DNA of 56,263 nt, taken from NCBI RefSeq assembly GCF_001571305.1, contig NZ_BCTN01000022.1:1-56263 (forward strand), written 5' to 3'. This DNA is from Erwinia persicina NBRC 102418 (GTDB taxonomy: Bacteria > Pseudomonadota > Gammaproteobacteria > Enterobacterales > Enterobacteriaceae). The position numbers and the translations under genes were made by a program. Shown one piece after another: positions 34,877 to 45,632 of this stretch. A model generated the notes under the pieces. That model saw only the letters and a list, made by a program, of their open reading frames with translations, had not been told where the DNA came from and did not search any database. Within the stretch, counting starts at the first letter, position 1; each line of letters begins with the position of its first letter.

Positions 34877-34905
34877 AAGGGCCGATCAACAAGCGATCGG
34901 CCCTT
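34877..34905. terminator. Terminator between nei and gltA
   Basis: An 11-bp stem AAGGGCCGATC/GATCGGCCCTT with a 7-nt loop. The T run is good on the minus strand (gltA side: AATTTTTT) and poor on the plus strand. A second GC hairpin at about 34929-34954 (GCGGGCC/GGCCCGT) lies between it and the gltA stop. Confidence 0.8.
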
Positions 34906-34965
34906 ACGTTTACGCGCTCTGTCATGGCACGAGCGGGCCTGATGTTCCGGCCCGTCCGTTAACAG

Positions 34966-36246
34966 TTACTTGATTTTAGAGCTGAAATCACGCTGGTCAT
35001 AGCCAGTGTAAAGCTGGCGTGGACGGGCAATTTTCACACCGTCGTCATGCATTTCTTTCCAGTGGGCAATCCAGCCTACAGTACGCGCCATCGCAAAGAT
35101 CACGGTAAACATAGACGATGGAATACCCATCGCTTTCAGAATGATGCCGGAATAGAAGTCAACGTTTGGATAGAGTTTACGCTCAATGAAGTACGGGTCG
35201 TTCAGCGCAATATGCTCCAGCTCCATGGCCACTTCCAGCAGGTCATCTTTCATGCCCAGCTCTTTCAGCACTTCGTGGCAGGTTTCACGCATCACTGTGG
35301 CACGGGGATCGTAGTTTTTGTAAACGCGGTGGCCAAAGCCCATCAGACGGAATGAATCGTTTTTGTCTTTCGCGCGGCGCAGGAACTCAGGAATATGTTC
35401 CACGGTACTGATCTCTTCCAGCATCCGCAGACAGGCTTCGTTTGCACCCCCATGCGCTGGCCCCCACAGGGAGGCGATACCGGCCGCGATACAGGCAAAG
35501 GGATTCGCACCCGAAGAACCTGCGGTACGGACGGTTGACGTCGATGCGTTCTGCTCATGGTCGGCGTGCAGGATCAGAATACGGTCCATCGCACGTTCCA
35601 GCACCGGGTTCACCACATACTCTTCGCAAGGCGTAGAGAACATCATATGCAGGAAGTTACCGGCATAGGAGAGATCGTTGCGCGGATAAGCGAACGGCTG
35701 ACCGATGGAGTATTTGTAGCACATCGCGGCCATCGTCGGCATTTTAGACAGCAGACGGAAAGCTGCAATCTCACGATGACGCTCAATATTGACGTCCATT
35801 GCGTCATGATAGAAGGCGGCCAGCGCACCGGTCACACCGCACATAACGGCCATTGGATGCGAATCACGGCGGAAGCCGCGGAACAGATGATGGATCTGTT
35901 CGTGCAGCATGGTATGACGTGTCACCGTGGTTTTAAATTCTTCGAACTCTTTTGCTGTTGGTGCTTCACCGTTCAACAAAATGTAACAAACTTCCAGATA
36001 GTTTGAGTGCAACGCCAACTGGTCAATCGGGAAACCCCGGTGCAGCAGAATGCCTTCATCACCATCGATATAGGTAATTTTCGATTCGCAGGACGCAGTA
36101 GAAGTAAAGCCAGGGTCAAAGGTAAAATACCCCTTAGAACCCAGATTACGGACGTCAATCTCTTCCGGACCCAATGTACCTTTCAGCACATCAAGCTCAA
36201 TTGGATCTTCGCCATCCAGGGTTAGCGTTGCTTTTTTATCAGCCAT
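34966..36246 (-). CDS. gltA: Citrate synthase (type II, hexameric)
   Basis: Condenses acetyl-CoA with oxaloacetate to start the TCA cycle; the Gram-negative type II enzyme is inhibited by NADH. It has 426 residues (E. coli 427). Active-site segments are [31 protein letters not shown] and [14 protein letters not shown], holding the catalytic histidines, with the Asp in the C-terminal part ([10 protein letters not shown]). AAGGAGAC precedes the ATG. It is divergent from sdhCDAB across 629 nt, as in E. coli. Confidence 0.98.
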   Translation of the reverse strand: MADKKATLTLDGEDPIELDVLKGTLGPEEIDVRNLGSKGYFTFDPGFTSTASCESKITYIDGDEGILLHRGFPIDQLALHSNYLEVCYILLNGEAPTAKEFEEFKTTVTRHTMLHEQIHHLFRGFRRDSHPMAVMCGVTGALAAFYHDAMDVNIERHREIAAFRLLSKMPTMAAMCYKYSIGQPFAYPRNDLSYAGNFLHMMFSTPCEEYVVNPVLERAMDRILILHADHEQNASTSTVRTAGSSGANPFACIAAGIASLWGPAHGGANEACLRMLEEISTVEHIPEFLRRAKDKNDSFRLMGFGHRVYKNYDPRATVMRETCHEVLKELGMKDDLLEVAMELEHIALNDPYFIERKLYPNVDFYSGIILKAMGIPSSMFTVIFAMARTVGWIAHWKEMHDDGVKIARPRQLYTGYDQRDFSSKIK

Positions 36247-36875
36247 TTACAGTCTCCTTAGCGCCTTATTTAGGGATCTTTATCACCGGGAAATATCTTT
36301 CCCAGCCTTGTGCCTGGCGCAGAAGGTCATCAACTCTGTGGCATCTTTTTACGTGCAGGGTACAGAGTGACGGGCGCGTGCGGGCCGGGATGACATCATC
36401 CTGATGCGTAATATGGTTGTGTAAAGATCCGGTCTGGTGATGACTTATGCTAGCGTCAATACCCGATGCTTTATGGGTAATCCCAACCAATGTTACATAA
36501 CTTGTGCTTAGGGGAAAGTGTATCCCCATAACTTTTGAGTATCATAGAACTTTTATCCGTCCGTTTGTAACAAGAATGTTGAACTTTTGTCAAATCAGAT
36601 AATTAAAAATGTATGAAATATGAAAACCGTGAGGCTGATCACTGTTCCGCTGAAATGTGACCAAAGAGTTTGTAGGGGAATTGTAATGAGTTTGTGAACC
36701 CCCTATACTGCGCCCAGGTCTCCGGAAATACCCTGCAGTAGGAGCCACCCAGCGTTTCATACGCGTCGTTTTTGACACTGGACGTTGTAGTTTTGGTGCC
36801 TGGCGCGAATGCTTGCCTTATTAACGCTGTCTGACCCGCCTTCAGGACCGGAGGAAGCAAAATAAGAAAGGCTGT
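36247..36875. other. gltA-sdhC divergent regulatory region
   Basis: 629 nt with no credible gene. The right part holds the sdh promoter (36681-36709) and a leader of about 160 nt whose GGTCTCCGGAA and GAGCCACCCAGCG segments are close to the E. coli sdhC leader, the region contacted by small RNAs such as Spot 42 and RyhB there. The central part is A/T-rich (about 36480-36640), as expected for ArcA/FNR/CRP control. I could not identify a clear gltA promoter or a full CRP palindrome. Confidence 0.6.
36681..36709 (+). promoter_or_regulatory. sdhCDAB-sucABCD promoter
   Basis: TTGTAA (36681-36686), a 17-nt spacer and TATACT (36704-36709). The position relative to the conserved leader segment GGTCTCCGGAA corresponds to the main sdh promoter of E. 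coli. Confidence 0.75.
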
Positions 36876-37265
36876 GTGGGCAAAATCGTGAAAAAACAAA
36901 GACCTGTCAATTTGGATCTCAGTACGATCCGGTTTCCCTTAACCGCAATTGCGTCCATTCTCCACCGCGTTTCCGGCGTGATCACTTTCGTGTCGATCGG
37001 GATTCTGCTCTGGTTACTGGGTCTGTCGCTTTCCTCTCCCGAAGGTTTCCTTCAGGCTGCTGCCGTAATGGATAGCTTTATCGCCAAATTTATCATGTGG
37101 GGCATCTTAACCGCACTGGCATACCATATCGCTGGCGGTATTCGCCATATGATGATGGACTTTGGCTTCCTCGGCGAAACCTTAGAAACTGGCAAGCTTT
37201 CAGCGCAAATTGCGTTCGGTATCACTGTCGTGCTCTCAATTCTGGCTGGAGTCCTCGTATGGTAA
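36876..37265 (+). CDS. sdhC: Succinate dehydrogenase cytochrome b556 subunit
   Basis: Membrane anchor with SdhD of complex II; they bind heme b and ubiquinone. It has 129 residues with three membrane segments. Conserved text includes [20 protein letters not shown] and [13 protein letters not shown] (quinone-site Ser/Arg), and [16 protein letters not shown] with the heme-ligand His. The start is GTG at 36876 with AAGAAAGG 5 nt before it. It overlaps sdhD by 7 nt. Confidence 0.97.
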   Translation: MGKIVKKQRPVNLDLSTIRFPLTAIASILHRVSGVITFVSIGILLWLLGLSLSSPEGFLQAAAVMDSFIAKFIMWGILTALAYHIAGGIRHMMMDFGFLGETLETGKLSAQIAFGITVVLSILAGVLVW

Positions 37266-37606
37266 GCAACGCTTCTGCACTGGGTCGCAATGGCATCCAT
37301 GACTGGCTGTTGCTGCGTGCTGCCGCTATGGTGATGACCCTCTATGTAATTTATCTCCTCGGCTTTATCGTGATGTCAGGGACCCTGACCTATGACATCT
37401 GGCGCGGATTCTTCTCATCTTCCTTTACGAAAGTGTTCACCCTTCTGACGCTGTTCTCCATTCTGGTGCACGGCTGGATTGGGATGTGGCAGGTACTGAC
37501 AGACTACATTAAACCACTGGCGTTGCGCATGATGCTGCAGCTGGTGATTGTGGTCGCGTTGTTAGTGTATGCAATTTATGGAACTGTCGTAGTGTGGGGT
37601 GTGTAA
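37259..37606 (+). CDS. sdhD: Succinate dehydrogenase membrane anchor subunit
   Basis: 115 residues, the E. coli length, three membrane segments. It begins [19 protein letters not shown]; the heme and quinone region is [20 protein letters not shown], with the axial His in LVHGW. Its ATG overlaps the end of sdhC and its stop TAA shares one base with the sdhA ATG, so the whole complex is translated in step. Confidence 0.97.
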   Translation: MVSNASALGRNGIHDWLLLRAAAMVMTLYVIYLLGFIVMSGTLTYDIWRGFFSSSFTKVFTLLTLFSILVHGWIGMWQVLTDYIKPLALRMMLQLVIVVALLVYAIYGTVVVWGV

Positions 37607-39372
37607 TGAGTTTGCCAGTCAGAGAATTTGACGCCGTGGTGATCGGCGCCGGCGGTGCGGGTATGCGCGCTGCCTTACAGATTTCCCAATCGGGCCAGAC
37701 CTGTGCCCTGTTGTCTAAAGTTTTCCCGACCCGTTCCCATACCGTGTCTGCGCAGGGCGGTATCACTGTCGCACTGGGCAATACCCACGACGACAACTGG
37801 GAATGGCACATGTATGACACGGTGAAAGGTTCCGACTATATCGGTGACCAGGACGCCATTGAATATATGTGTAAAACCGGACCGGAAGCGGTGACCGAAT
37901 TAGAGCATATGGGACTGCCCTTCTCCCGTCTGGATGATGGCCGCATCTATCAGCGTCCGTTCGGTGGCCAGTCCAAAAACTTCGGTGGTGAGCAGGCGGC
38001 AAGAACCGCGGCCGCGGCTGACCGTACGGGGCATGCGTTGCTGCATACGCTCTATCAGCAGAACCTGAAGAACAAAACCACGATCTTCTCTGAATGGTAT
38101 GCGCTGGATTTGGTCAAAAATGCGGACGGTGCCATTGTCGGTTGTACCGCGCTGAACATTGAAGATGGTGAAGTGGTCTACTTTAAAGCCCGAGCCACGG
38201 TGCTGGCGACAGGCGGAGCCGGACGTATTTATCAGTCAACCACTAACGCCCATATTTGTACCGGTGACGGTGTGGGCATGGCGCTGCGTGCGGGTGTCCC
38301 GGTGCAGGATATGGAAATGTGGCAGTTCCACCCAACTGGCATTGCCGGTGCGGGTGTGCTGGTCACGGAAGGGTGCCGTGGCGAAGGGGGTTACCTGCTG
38401 AACAAGCACGGTGAACGCTTTATGGAGCGTTACGCGCCAAATGCGAAAGATCTTGCAGGCCGCGATGTTGTCGCCCGTTCAATGATGATTGAAATCCGTG
38501 AAGGCCGTGGATGTGAAGGCCCTTGGGGTCCGCACATCAAACTGAAACTGGATCACCTCGGTAAAGACGTGCTGGAGTCCCGTCTGCCGGGCATTCTGGA
38601 ACTGTCGCGTACCTTTGCCCACGTTGATCCGGTGAAAGAGCCAATTCCGGTAATCCCAACCTGCCACTATATGATGGGGGGGATCCCAACGCGGGTGACC
38701 GGTCAGGCGCTGACCGTTAACGAGCAGGGGCAGGATACTGTGGTGCCTGGCCTGTTTGCCGTCGGTGAAATTGCCTGCGTATCGGTCCACGGTTCTAACC
38801 GACTGGGCGGTAACTCGCTGCTTGACCTGGTGGTGTTCGGCCGTGCGGCGGGCCTGCATTTGCAGGAGTCGATTAACGAGCAGGGCACACTGCGTGACGC
38901 CACCGAAGAAGAGATTGACGCTTCGCTGGCGCGTCTGAACCGCTGGAACAATAACGTGACGGGTGAAGATCCGGCTGAACTGCGTAAAGCCCTGCAGACC
39001 TGCATGCAGCATAACTTCTCGGTCTTCCGTGAAGGTGATGCAATGGCGAAAGGCCTGGCCGAGCTGAAAGTGCTGCGTGAACGTCTGAAAAACGCCCGAC
39101 TCGACGATCGTTCCCCGGACTTCAATACGCAGCGTATTGAGTGCCTGGAACTGGACAACCTGATGGAAACGGCGTACGCCACTGCCGTTGCCGCTAACTT
39201 CCGTACCGAGAGCCGTGGAGCTCACAGCCGTTTCGACTATCCTGAACGTGACGATGCAAACTGGTTATGTCACAGCGTGTATCTGCCGCAAAGTGAAAGC
39301 ATGACGCGCCGTGAGGTGAACATGCAGCCGAAACTGCGTGCGGCCTTCCCGCCGAAAGCACGTACTTACTAG
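37606..39372 (+). CDS. sdhA: Succinate dehydrogenase flavoprotein subunit
   Basis: Catalytic subunit oxidising succinate to fumarate with covalent FAD. It has 588 residues, as in E. coli. The FAD-binding motif is [14 protein letters not shown], and His45 in [11 protein letters not shown] carries the flavin. The active-site arginine region is [20 protein letters not shown]. The ATG at 37606 (TAATG with sdhD) gives MSLPVREFD, matching the E. coli N-terminus; longer in-frame starts are not supported. Confidence 0.98.
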   Translation: MSLPVREFDAVVIGAGGAGMRAALQISQSGQTCALLSKVFPTRSHTVSAQGGITVALGNTHDDNWEWHMYDTVKGSDYIGDQDAIEYMCKTGPEAVTELEHMGLPFSRLDDGRIYQRPFGGQSKNFGGEQAARTAAAADRTGHALLHTLYQQNLKNKTTIFSEWYALDLVKNADGAIVGCTALNIEDGEVVYFKARATVLATGGAGRIYQSTTNAHICTGDGVGMALRAGVPVQDMEMWQFHPTGIAGAGVLVTEGCRGEGGYLLNKHGERFMERYAPNAKDLAGRDVVARSMMIEIREGRGCEGPWGPHIKLKLDHLGKDVLESRLPGILELSRTFAHVDPVKEPIPVIPTCHYMMGGIPTRVTGQALTVNEQGQDTVVPGLFAVGEIACVSVHGSNRLGGNSLLDLVVFGRAAGLHLQESINEQGTLRDATEEEIDASLARLNRWNNNVTGEDPAELRKALQTCMQHNFSVFREGDAMAKGLAELKVLRERLKNARLDDRSPDFNTQRIECLELDNLMETAYATAVAANFRTESRGAHSRFDYPERDDANWLCHSVYLPQSESMTRREVNMQPKLRAAFPPKARTY

Positions 39373-39387
39373 TTTGCGGAGATAAAC

Positions 39388-40104
39388 ATGAGACTCGAAT
39401 TTTCCATCTATCGTTACAACCCGGAAGTCGATGATGCTCCGCGTATGCAGGAATACACGCTGGAGTCAGAAGACGGCCGTGACATGATGCTGCTGGACGC
39501 GCTGATGCGTCTGAAAGAGAAAGACCCGACGTTAGCATTTCGCCGTTCCTGCCGTGAGGGCGTATGTGGTTCTGACGGCCTGAACATGAACGGAAAGAAC
39601 GGTCTTGCCTGTATTACCCCAGTCTCTGCTTTGGGGAACGGTAAACAGAAAATTGTCATCCGCCCGCTGCCCGGTTTACCGGTGATCCGCGATTTGGTGG
39701 TGGACATGGGCCAGTTCTATGCTCAGTATGAGAAGATTAAGCCTTACCTGTTGAATAATGGGCAAAAACCGCCAGCAAGAGAGCACCTTCAGGAACCCGA
39801 ACAGCGTGAAAAACTGGATGGCCTGTACGAGTGTATCCTGTGTGCCTGCTGCTCCACCTCATGCCCGTCATTCTGGTGGAATCCGGACAAATTTATCGGT
39901 CCGGCAGGCCTGCTTGCCGCTTACCGCTTCCTGATTGACAGCCGCGATACGGAAACCGATGCGCGCCTCGACAATCTGAATGATGCTTTCAGCGTATTCC
40001 GCTGTCACAGCATCATGAACTGTGTGAGCGTATGTCCGAAAGGGCTGAACCCAACGCGCGCCATCGGCCATATTAAGTCGATGCTGCTGCAGCGGGGCGC
40101 GTAA
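39388..40104 (+). CDS. sdhB: Succinate dehydrogenase iron-sulfur subunit
   Basis: 238 residues, the E. coli length. Three cluster motifs are visible: the 2Fe-2S set in CREGVCGSDGLNMNGKNGLAC (partly quoted as CREGVCGSDG), the 4Fe-4S set CILCACCSTSCP, and the 3Fe-4S set CHSIMNCVSVCPKGL. It passes electrons from SdhA flavin to quinone at SdhCD. It lies 15 nt after sdhA; a 229-nt gap follows before sucA. Confidence 0.98.
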   Translation: MRLEFSIYRYNPEVDDAPRMQEYTLESEDGRDMMLLDALMRLKEKDPTLAFRRSCREGVCGSDGLNMNGKNGLACITPVSALGNGKQKIVIRPLPGLPVIRDLVVDMGQFYAQYEKIKPYLLNNGQKPPAREHLQEPEQREKLDGLYECILCACCSTSCPSFWWNPDKFIGPAGLLAAYRFLIDSRDTETDARLDNLNDAFSVFRCHSIMNCVSVCPKGLNPTRAIGHIKSMLLQRGA

Positions 40105-40333
40105 TAGTGATGTCCGGGAGCCTGAGGGTTCCCGGCGTTTTACCAGGTCATCTTTGTAAGGTGTTTTCGGCAGAGCGATGTTGCCGGAAACCCTTTGCAA
40201 AGGTTCCCTTACGGGCCGGTCGCTCGTAACGAAGAACCGTACCACGGTAAGCCGTTAACGCGGCGCGGGACTTGCAAAGGTTCCATTACAACCACGGCGA
40301 AAAAAAAAGCACAAATATGCTTAAGGGATCACA
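40105..40333 (+). other. sdhB-sucA spacer with an 18-bp direct repeat
   Basis: No gene. A GC hairpin (CCGGGA/TTCCCGG near 40115-40134) follows sdhB, without a T run. The sequence TTGCAAAGGTTCCNTTAC occurs at 40195-40212 and again at 40272-40289 (one mismatch), 77 nt apart. In E. coli transcription continues from sdh into suc and there is also a weak suc promoter. Confidence 0.55.
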
Positions 40334-43141
40334 ATGCAGAACAGCGCGATGAAACCCTGGCTGGACTCCTCCTGGCTGGCCGGCGCGAACCAGTCCTACA
40401 TAGAACAGCTCTATGAGGACTTCTTAACCGATCCTGACTCTGTTGATGTGGCCTGGAAATCTCTTTTCCAAGAGCTTCCTGGCACTGGGGTTAGACCTGA
40501 GCAATTCCACTCCACCACTCGCGAGTACTTCCGCCGCCTGGCGAAAGATGCATCGCGCTATACCGCCTCCGTTAGCGATCCTGAAACTAATGCCAAACAG
40601 GTCAAGGTACTGCAGCTGATCAACGCCTTCCGTTTTCGCGGGCATCAGCAGGCAAACCTCGATCCGTTAGGACTGTGGAAGCAGGAGGCGGTGCCCGATC
40701 TCGACCCGGCCTACCATGGTCTGAGCGAAGCCGATTTCCAGGAAAGTTTCAATGTAGGTTCCTTTGCCATTGGCAAAGACACGCTGAAGCTGGCGGATCT
40801 GTTTGCCGCTCTGCAACAAACCTATTGCGGTTCGATCGGTGCGGAATATATGCACATGACCAACACCGAAGAGAAACGTTGGATCCAACAGCGTCTGGAA
40901 TCGGCGGTAGGGCAGGCTTCTTATTCTGTTGAAGAGAAGAAGGGCTTCCTCAAACAGCTGACTGCCGCAGAAGGTCTGGAGCGCTACCTTGGGGCAAAAT
41001 TCCCTGGGGCAAAACGTTTCTCACTGGAAGGCGGTGATGCGCTGGTGCCGATGCTGAACGAGATGATCCGTCATGCCGGTAAGAGCGGTACGCGCGAAGT
41101 GGTGCTGGGAATGGCGCACCGTGGCCGTCTTAACGTGCTGATCAACGTGTTGGGGAAAAAACCTCAAGACCTGTTTGACGAATTCGCTGGTAAGCATAAA
41201 GAGCATCTCGGCACCGGCGATGTGAAGTACCACATGGGCTTCTCATCAGATGTGGAAACCGAAGGCGGCATGGTTCACCTTGCGCTGGCGTTTAACCCTT
41301 CTCATCTTGAAATTGTCAGCCCGGTGGTAATGGGGTCAGTACGTGCCCGTCTTGACCGCCTGGATGAACCTGCCAGCAATAAAGTCTTGCCGATCACCAT
41401 CCATGGTGATGCTGCGGTTATCGGCCAGGGCGTGGTGCAGGAAACCCTGAACATGTCTCAGGCGCGCGGTTATGAAGTGGGCGGTACCGTGCGTATCGTG
41501 ATCAATAATCAGATCGGCTTTACCACATCTAACCCTAAAGATGCGCGTTCAACGCAGTACTGTACTGACATCGGAAAAATGGTGCTGGCCCCGATCTTCC
41601 ACGTTAATGCGGACGATCCGGAAGCCGTTGCCTTTGTGACCCGCCTGGCGTTGGATTTCCGTAACACCTTTAAACGCGACGTGTTTATTGACCTGGTCTG
41701 TTATCGCCGTCATGGCCATAACGAAGCGGATGAGCCAAGCGCCACGCAGCCTGTCATGTACCAGAAAATCAAGAAACACCCGACGCCGCGTAAATTGTAT
41801 GCTGACAAGCTGGAAGCCGAACAGGTCGCCAGCCTGGAAGATGCCACGGAAATGGTCAACCTTTACCGTGATGCGCTGGATGCCGGTGAATGTGTCGTGC
41901 CGGAATGGCGTCCAATGAGCCTGCATTCGTTCACCTGGTCACCGTATCTGAACCACGACTGGGATGAAGGCTATCCGGAATCTATCGAACTGAAGCGCTT
42001 GCAGGAACTGGCAAAACGCATCAGTACGGTACCAGAGTCAGTCGAAATGCAGTCGCGTGTCGCGAAGATTTACAACGACCGCGCAGAAATGGCTGCAGGT
42101 AATAAACCGTTTGACTGGGGCGCTGCAGAGAACCTGGCTTACGCCACGCTGGTGGATGAAGGCATTCCATGCCGTCTTTCCGGCGAGGATATGGGGCGCG
42201 GCACCTTCTTCCACCGCCACGCGGTTATCCATAATCAGGCGAATGGTTCAACCTATACCCCATTGCAGCACGTGCACAACGGTCAGGGTACCTTCAAGGT
42301 CTGGGACTCCGTCCTGTCGGAAGAAGCGGTACTGGCATTTGAATACGGCTATGCCACGGCAGAACCGCGTACCCTGACTATCTGGGAAGCGCAGTTTGGT
42401 GACTTTGCTAACGGCGCGCAGGTGGTGATTGACCAGTTCATCAGCTCCGGCGAGCAGAAATGGGGCCGTATGTGTGGCCTGGTAATGCTCCTGCCGCACG
42501 GCTACGAAGGTCAGGGCCCTGAGCACTCCTCAGCGCGTCTGGAACGTTATCTGCAGCTTTGTGCTGAACAAAACATGCAGGTTTGCGTGCCTTCGACGCC
42601 AGCGCAGGTTTACCACATGCTGCGTCGTCAGGCGCTGCGCGGTATGCGTCGTCCGCTGGTGGTCATGTCACCGAAGTCACTGTTACGTCATCCGCAGGCC
42701 GTATCTTCACTCGAAGAGCTGGCAAGTGGCACGTTCCAGCCTGCGATTGGTGAGATCGACGATCTTGATCCGAAAGGGGTCAAACGCGTCGTGCTCTGTT
42801 CCGGTAAGGTCTACTACGATCTGCTGGATAAACGTCGTAAAAACGAACAAACCGATGTCGCGATCGTGCGTATTGAGCAGTTATATCCCTTCCCGCATAA
42901 AGCGGTGCAGGATGTTCTGCAACAGTATTCTCACGTGCATGATTTTGTCTGGTGTCAGGAAGAACCCCTGAACCAGGGCGCATGGTATTGCAGCCAGCAT
43001 CACTTCCGCGAAGTCGTGCCGTTTGGGGCTTCATTACGTTATGCCGGTCGCCCTGCATCCGCATCCCCGGCAGTTGGCTATATGTCCGTTCACCAGCAGC
43101 AGCAGCAAGATCTGGTTAATGACGCGCTGAACGTTGAATAA
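40334..43141 (+). CDS. sucA: 2-oxoglutarate dehydrogenase E1 component
   Basis: Thiamine-diphosphate-dependent decarboxylase of the 2-oxoglutarate dehydrogenase complex. It has 935 residues (E. coli 933). The N-terminus has the E2-binding segment (WLDSSWLAGANQSYIEQLYE). TPP and magnesium are bound around GMAHRGRLNVLINVLG, HGDAAVIGQGVVQE and INNQIGFTT; later active-site text is SGEDMGRGTFFHRHAV and GYEGQGPEHSSARLERYLQL. AAGGGATC precedes the ATG. It starts the sucABCD part of the sdh-suc operon. Confidence 0.98.
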   Translation: MQNSAMKPWLDSSWLAGANQSYIEQLYEDFLTDPDSVDVAWKSLFQELPGTGVRPEQFHSTTREYFRRLAKDASRYTASVSDPETNAKQVKVLQLINAFRFRGHQQANLDPLGLWKQEAVPDLDPAYHGLSEADFQESFNVGSFAIGKDTLKLADLFAALQQTYCGSIGAEYMHMTNTEEKRWIQQRLESAVGQASYSVEEKKGFLKQLTAAEGLERYLGAKFPGAKRFSLEGGDALVPMLNEMIRHAGKSGTREVVLGMAHRGRLNVLINVLGKKPQDLFDEFAGKHKEHLGTGDVKYHMGFSSDVETEGGMVHLALAFNPSHLEIVSPVVMGSVRARLDRLDEPASNKVLPITIHGDAAVIGQGVVQETLNMSQARGYEVGGTVRIVINNQIGFTTSNPKDARSTQYCTDIGKMVLAPIFHVNADDPEAVAFVTRLALDFRNTFKRDVFIDLVCYRRHGHNEADEPSATQPVMYQKIKKHPTPRKLYADKLEAEQVASLEDATEMVNLYRDALDAGECVVPEWRPMSLHSFTWSPYLNHDWDEGYPESIELKRLQELAKRISTVPESVEMQSRVAKIYNDRAEMAAGNKPFDWGAAENLAYATLVDEGIPCRLSGEDMGRGTFFHRHAVIHNQANGSTYTPLQHVHNGQGTFKVWDSVLSEEAVLAFEYGYATAEPRTLTIWEAQFGDFANGAQVVIDQFISSGEQKWGRMCGLVMLLPHGYEGQGPEHSSARLERYLQLCAEQNMQVCVPSTPAQVYHMLRRQALRGMRRPLVVMSPKSLLRHPQAVSSLEELASGTFQPAIGEIDDLDPKGVKRVVLCSGKVYYDLLDKRRKNEQTDVAIVRIEQLYPFPHKAVQDVLQQYSHVHDFVWCQEEPLNQGAWYCSQHHFREVVPFGASLRYAGRPASASPAVGYMSVHQQQQQDLVNDALNVE

Positions 43142-43154
43142 TTAAGGAAAAAGA

Positions 43155-44375
43155 ATGAGTAGCGTAGATATCGTTGTTCCTGACCTGCCTGAGTCCGTGG
43201 CTGATGCCACTGTAGCAACCTGGCACAAAAAACCTGGCGACAGCGTCAAGCGTGACGAAGTGCTGGTAGAAATTGAAACCGATAAAGTGATCCTGGAAGT
43301 CCCTGCCTCCACGGATGGCGTACTGGAAGCGATCCTGGAAGAAGAGGGCGCAACCGTCGTTTCCCGTCAGGCACTCGGTCGACTGAAAGAAGGCAACAGC
43401 GGCGGCAAAGAAACCTCTGCTAAAGCTGAAGCCAATGAGTCTACTCCGGCACAGCGTCAGAGCGCCTCCCTGGAAGAAGAAAGTAATGATGCTCTCAGCC
43501 CGGCAATTCGTCGCCTGATCGCTGAACATAACCTCGACGCGGCAGCCATCAAAGGCACCGGTGTTGGCGGTCGTCTGACCCGTGAAGATGTTGAAAAACA
43601 CCTGGCGAAAGCGCCAGCTAAAGCGGCAGAGACTAAGCCGGCCCCTGCGGCGACAGCGGCCCCATCGCTGGGTAACCGCAGCGAGAAGCGTGTACCAATG
43701 ACCCGCCTGCGTAAGCGCGTGGCTGAACGCTTGCTGGAAGCCAAAAACAGCACGGCGATGCTGACGACCTTTAACGAAGTTAACATGCAGCCGATCATGG
43801 CACTGCGTAAGCAGTACGGTGATGCCTTCGAGAAACGTCATGGTGTGCGTCTGGGCTTTATGTCCTTCTACATCAAAGCGGTAGTAGAAGCGCTGAAACG
43901 CTATCCGGAAGTCAACGCCTCAATTGATGGCGAAGAAGTGGTTTACCACAACTACTTTGACGTCAGTATCGCGGTTTCCACGCCACGTGGCCTGGTGACC
44001 CCGGTATTAAAAGATGTGGATGCCTTAAGCATGGCTGACATCGAGAAGAAGATTAAAGAGCTGGCGGTGAAAGGGCGTGACGGCAAGCTGACCGTTGACG
44101 AACTGACCGGTGGTAACTTCACCATCACCAACGGTGGTGTGTTCGGTTCTCTGATGTCCACTCCGATCATCAACCCACCGCAGAGTGCGATCCTGGGGAT
44201 GCATGCCATCAAAGATCGCCCGATGGCGGTCAATGGTCAGGTCGTTATTCAGCCAATGATGTATCTGGCCCTCTCTTACGATCACCGTCTGATCGATGGA
44301 CGCGAATCAGTAGGTTATCTGGTGGCGATTAAAGAGCTGCTGGAAGATCCAGCACGTCTGCTGCTGGATGTCTAA
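43155..44375 (+). CDS. sucB: 2-oxoglutarate dehydrogenase E2 (dihydrolipoyl succinyltransferase)
   Basis: Core of the 2-oxoglutarate dehydrogenase complex. It has 406 residues. One lipoyl domain (residues 1-77) carries the lipoylated Lys in [10 protein letters not shown]; an Ala/Pro/Lys-rich linker, a peripheral-subunit-binding domain ([20 protein letters not shown]) and a second linker follow. The catalytic domain ends with [14 protein letters not shown], holding the His and Asp of the active site. It lies 13 nt after sucA. Confidence 0.98.
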   Translation: MSSVDIVVPDLPESVADATVATWHKKPGDSVKRDEVLVEIETDKVILEVPASTDGVLEAILEEEGATVVSRQALGRLKEGNSGGKETSAKAEANESTPAQRQSASLEEESNDALSPAIRRLIAEHNLDAAAIKGTGVGGRLTREDVEKHLAKAPAKAAETKPAPAATAAPSLGNRSEKRVPMTRLRKRVAERLLEAKNSTAMLTTFNEVNMQPIMALRKQYGDAFEKRHGVRLGFMSFYIKAVVEALKRYPEVNASIDGEEVVYHNYFDVSIAVSTPRGLVTPVLKDVDALSMADIEKKIKELAVKGRDGKLTVDELTGGNFTITNGGVFGSLMSTPIINPPQSAILGMHAIKDRPMAVNGQVVIQPMMYLALSYDHRLIDGRESVGYLVAIKELLEDPARLLLDV

Positions 44376-44380
44376 CTCCC

Positions 44381-44405
44381 TGAGCACGGCGTCACGCCGT
44401 GCTCA
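44381..44405 (+). repeat. Perfect 11-bp hairpin between sucB and sucC
   Basis: TGAGCACGGCG-TCA-CGCCGTGCTCA is a perfect inverted repeat with a 3-nt loop, 6 nt after the sucB stop. No T run follows, so it is not a standard terminator; it may protect the sucAB mRNA end or reduce transcription into sucCD. Confidence 0.8.
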
Positions 44406-44465
44406 ACCCTATGAGTAGCCGCCTCTGGCAGCTAAATCTTTTCAGACCTGAATGGATAGAACATC

Positions 44466-45632
44466 ATGAACTTACACGAATATCAGGCAAAACAGTTGTT
44501 TGCACGGTATGGTTTACCGGCACCAACCGGTTATGCCTGCACCACGCCACGCGAAGCAGAAGAAGCCGCCTCTAAGATTGGTGCCGGCCCGTGGGTAGTG
44601 AAATGTCAGGTTCATGCCGGTGGCCGCGGTAAAGCGGGCGGTGTGAAAGTGGTTAACAGCAAAGAAGAGATCCGTGCTTTTGCTGAGAACTGGCTGGGCA
44701 AGCGTCTGGTGACCTACCAGACTGACGCACATGGTCAGCCGGTTAACCAGATTCTGGTTGAGTCTGCGACTGATATTGACCAGGAGCTCTACCTGGGCGC
44801 GGTGGTTGACCGTGGCACCCGTCGTGTCGTCTTTATGGCGTCAACCGAAGGCGGCGTGGAAATTGAAAAAGTGGCGGAAGAAACCCCGCACCTGATCCAC
44901 AAAATGGCGCTGGATCCCCTGACCGGGCCACAGCCTTACCAGGGCCGTGAGCTGGCGTTTAAACTGGGTCTGACCGGTAAGCAGGTTGGCCAGTTTACTA
45001 AGATCTTTATGGGTCTGGCGACGCTGTTCCTGGAGCGCGACCTGGCACTGGTTGAGATTAACCCGCTGGTGATAACCAAGCAGGGCGACCTGGTCTGCCT
45101 GGACGGTAAACTGACGGCAGATGGCAACGCACTGTTCCGCCAGCCTGAGCTGCGCGAAATGCGTGATCCAAGCCAGGAAGACTCCCGTGAAGCTCACGCT
45201 GCACAGTGGGAACTGAACTATGTGGCGCTGGAAGGGAACATCGGTTGCATGGTCAACGGTGCCGGTCTGGCGATGGGTACGATGGACATCGTGAAACTCA
45301 GCGGTGGCCAGCCAGCTAACTTCCTTGATGTTGGTGGCGGTGCGACTAAAGAACGTGTTACCGAAGCCTTTAAAATCATCCTGTCTGATGATGCGGTGAA
45401 AGCCGTATTCGTTAACATCTTCGGCGGTATCGTACGCTGCGACCTGATTGCTGACGGCATCATCGGTGCAGTAGAAGAAGTGGGCGTTAACGTGCCGGTG
45501 GTCGTGCGTCTGGAAGGGAACAATGCCGAGCTGGGTGCCAAAAAACTGGCAGACAGCGGCCTGAATATTATTGCAGCAACCAGCCTGAGCGATGCGGCGC
45601 ACCGTGTTGTTGCCGCAGCGGAGGGTAAATAA
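44466..45632 (+). CDS. sucC: Succinyl-CoA synthetase beta subunit (ADP-forming)
   Basis: With SucD converts succinyl-CoA to succinate with ATP formation. It has 388 residues, the E. coli length. The ATP-grasp domain starts [18 protein letters not shown] and includes [17 protein letters not shown]; the CoA-ligase region has [17 protein letters not shown] and [18 protein letters not shown]. It shares one base with the sucD start (TAATG). Confidence 0.98.
   Translation: MNLHEYQAKQLFARYGLPAPTGYACTTPREAEEAASKIGAGPWVVKCQVHAGGRGKAGGVKVVNSKEEIRAFAENWLGKRLVTYQTDAHGQPVNQILVESATDIDQELYLGAVVDRGTRRVVFMASTEGGVEIEKVAEETPHLIHKMALDPLTGPQPYQGRELAFKLGLTGKQVGQFTKIFMGLATLFLERDLALVEINPLVITKQGDLVCLDGKLTADGNALFRQPELREMRDPSQEDSREAHAAQWELNYVALEGNIGCMVNGAGLAMGTMDIVKLSGGQPANFLDVGGGATKERVTEAFKIILSDDAVKAVFVNIFGGIVRCDLIADGIIGAVEEVGVNVPVVVRLEGNNAELGAKKLADSGLNIIAATSLSDAAHRVVAAAEGK

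Noticed and set aside
36580..36680. CRP site in the gltA-sdhC region
   Set aside because: AATGTGACC has one half-site only; the second half (TCACA) at the correct spacing is missing.
40195..40416. 73-codon frame overlapping the sucA start
   Set aside because: It crosses the direct repeat and the sucA ribosome site in another frame and has no recognisable product.
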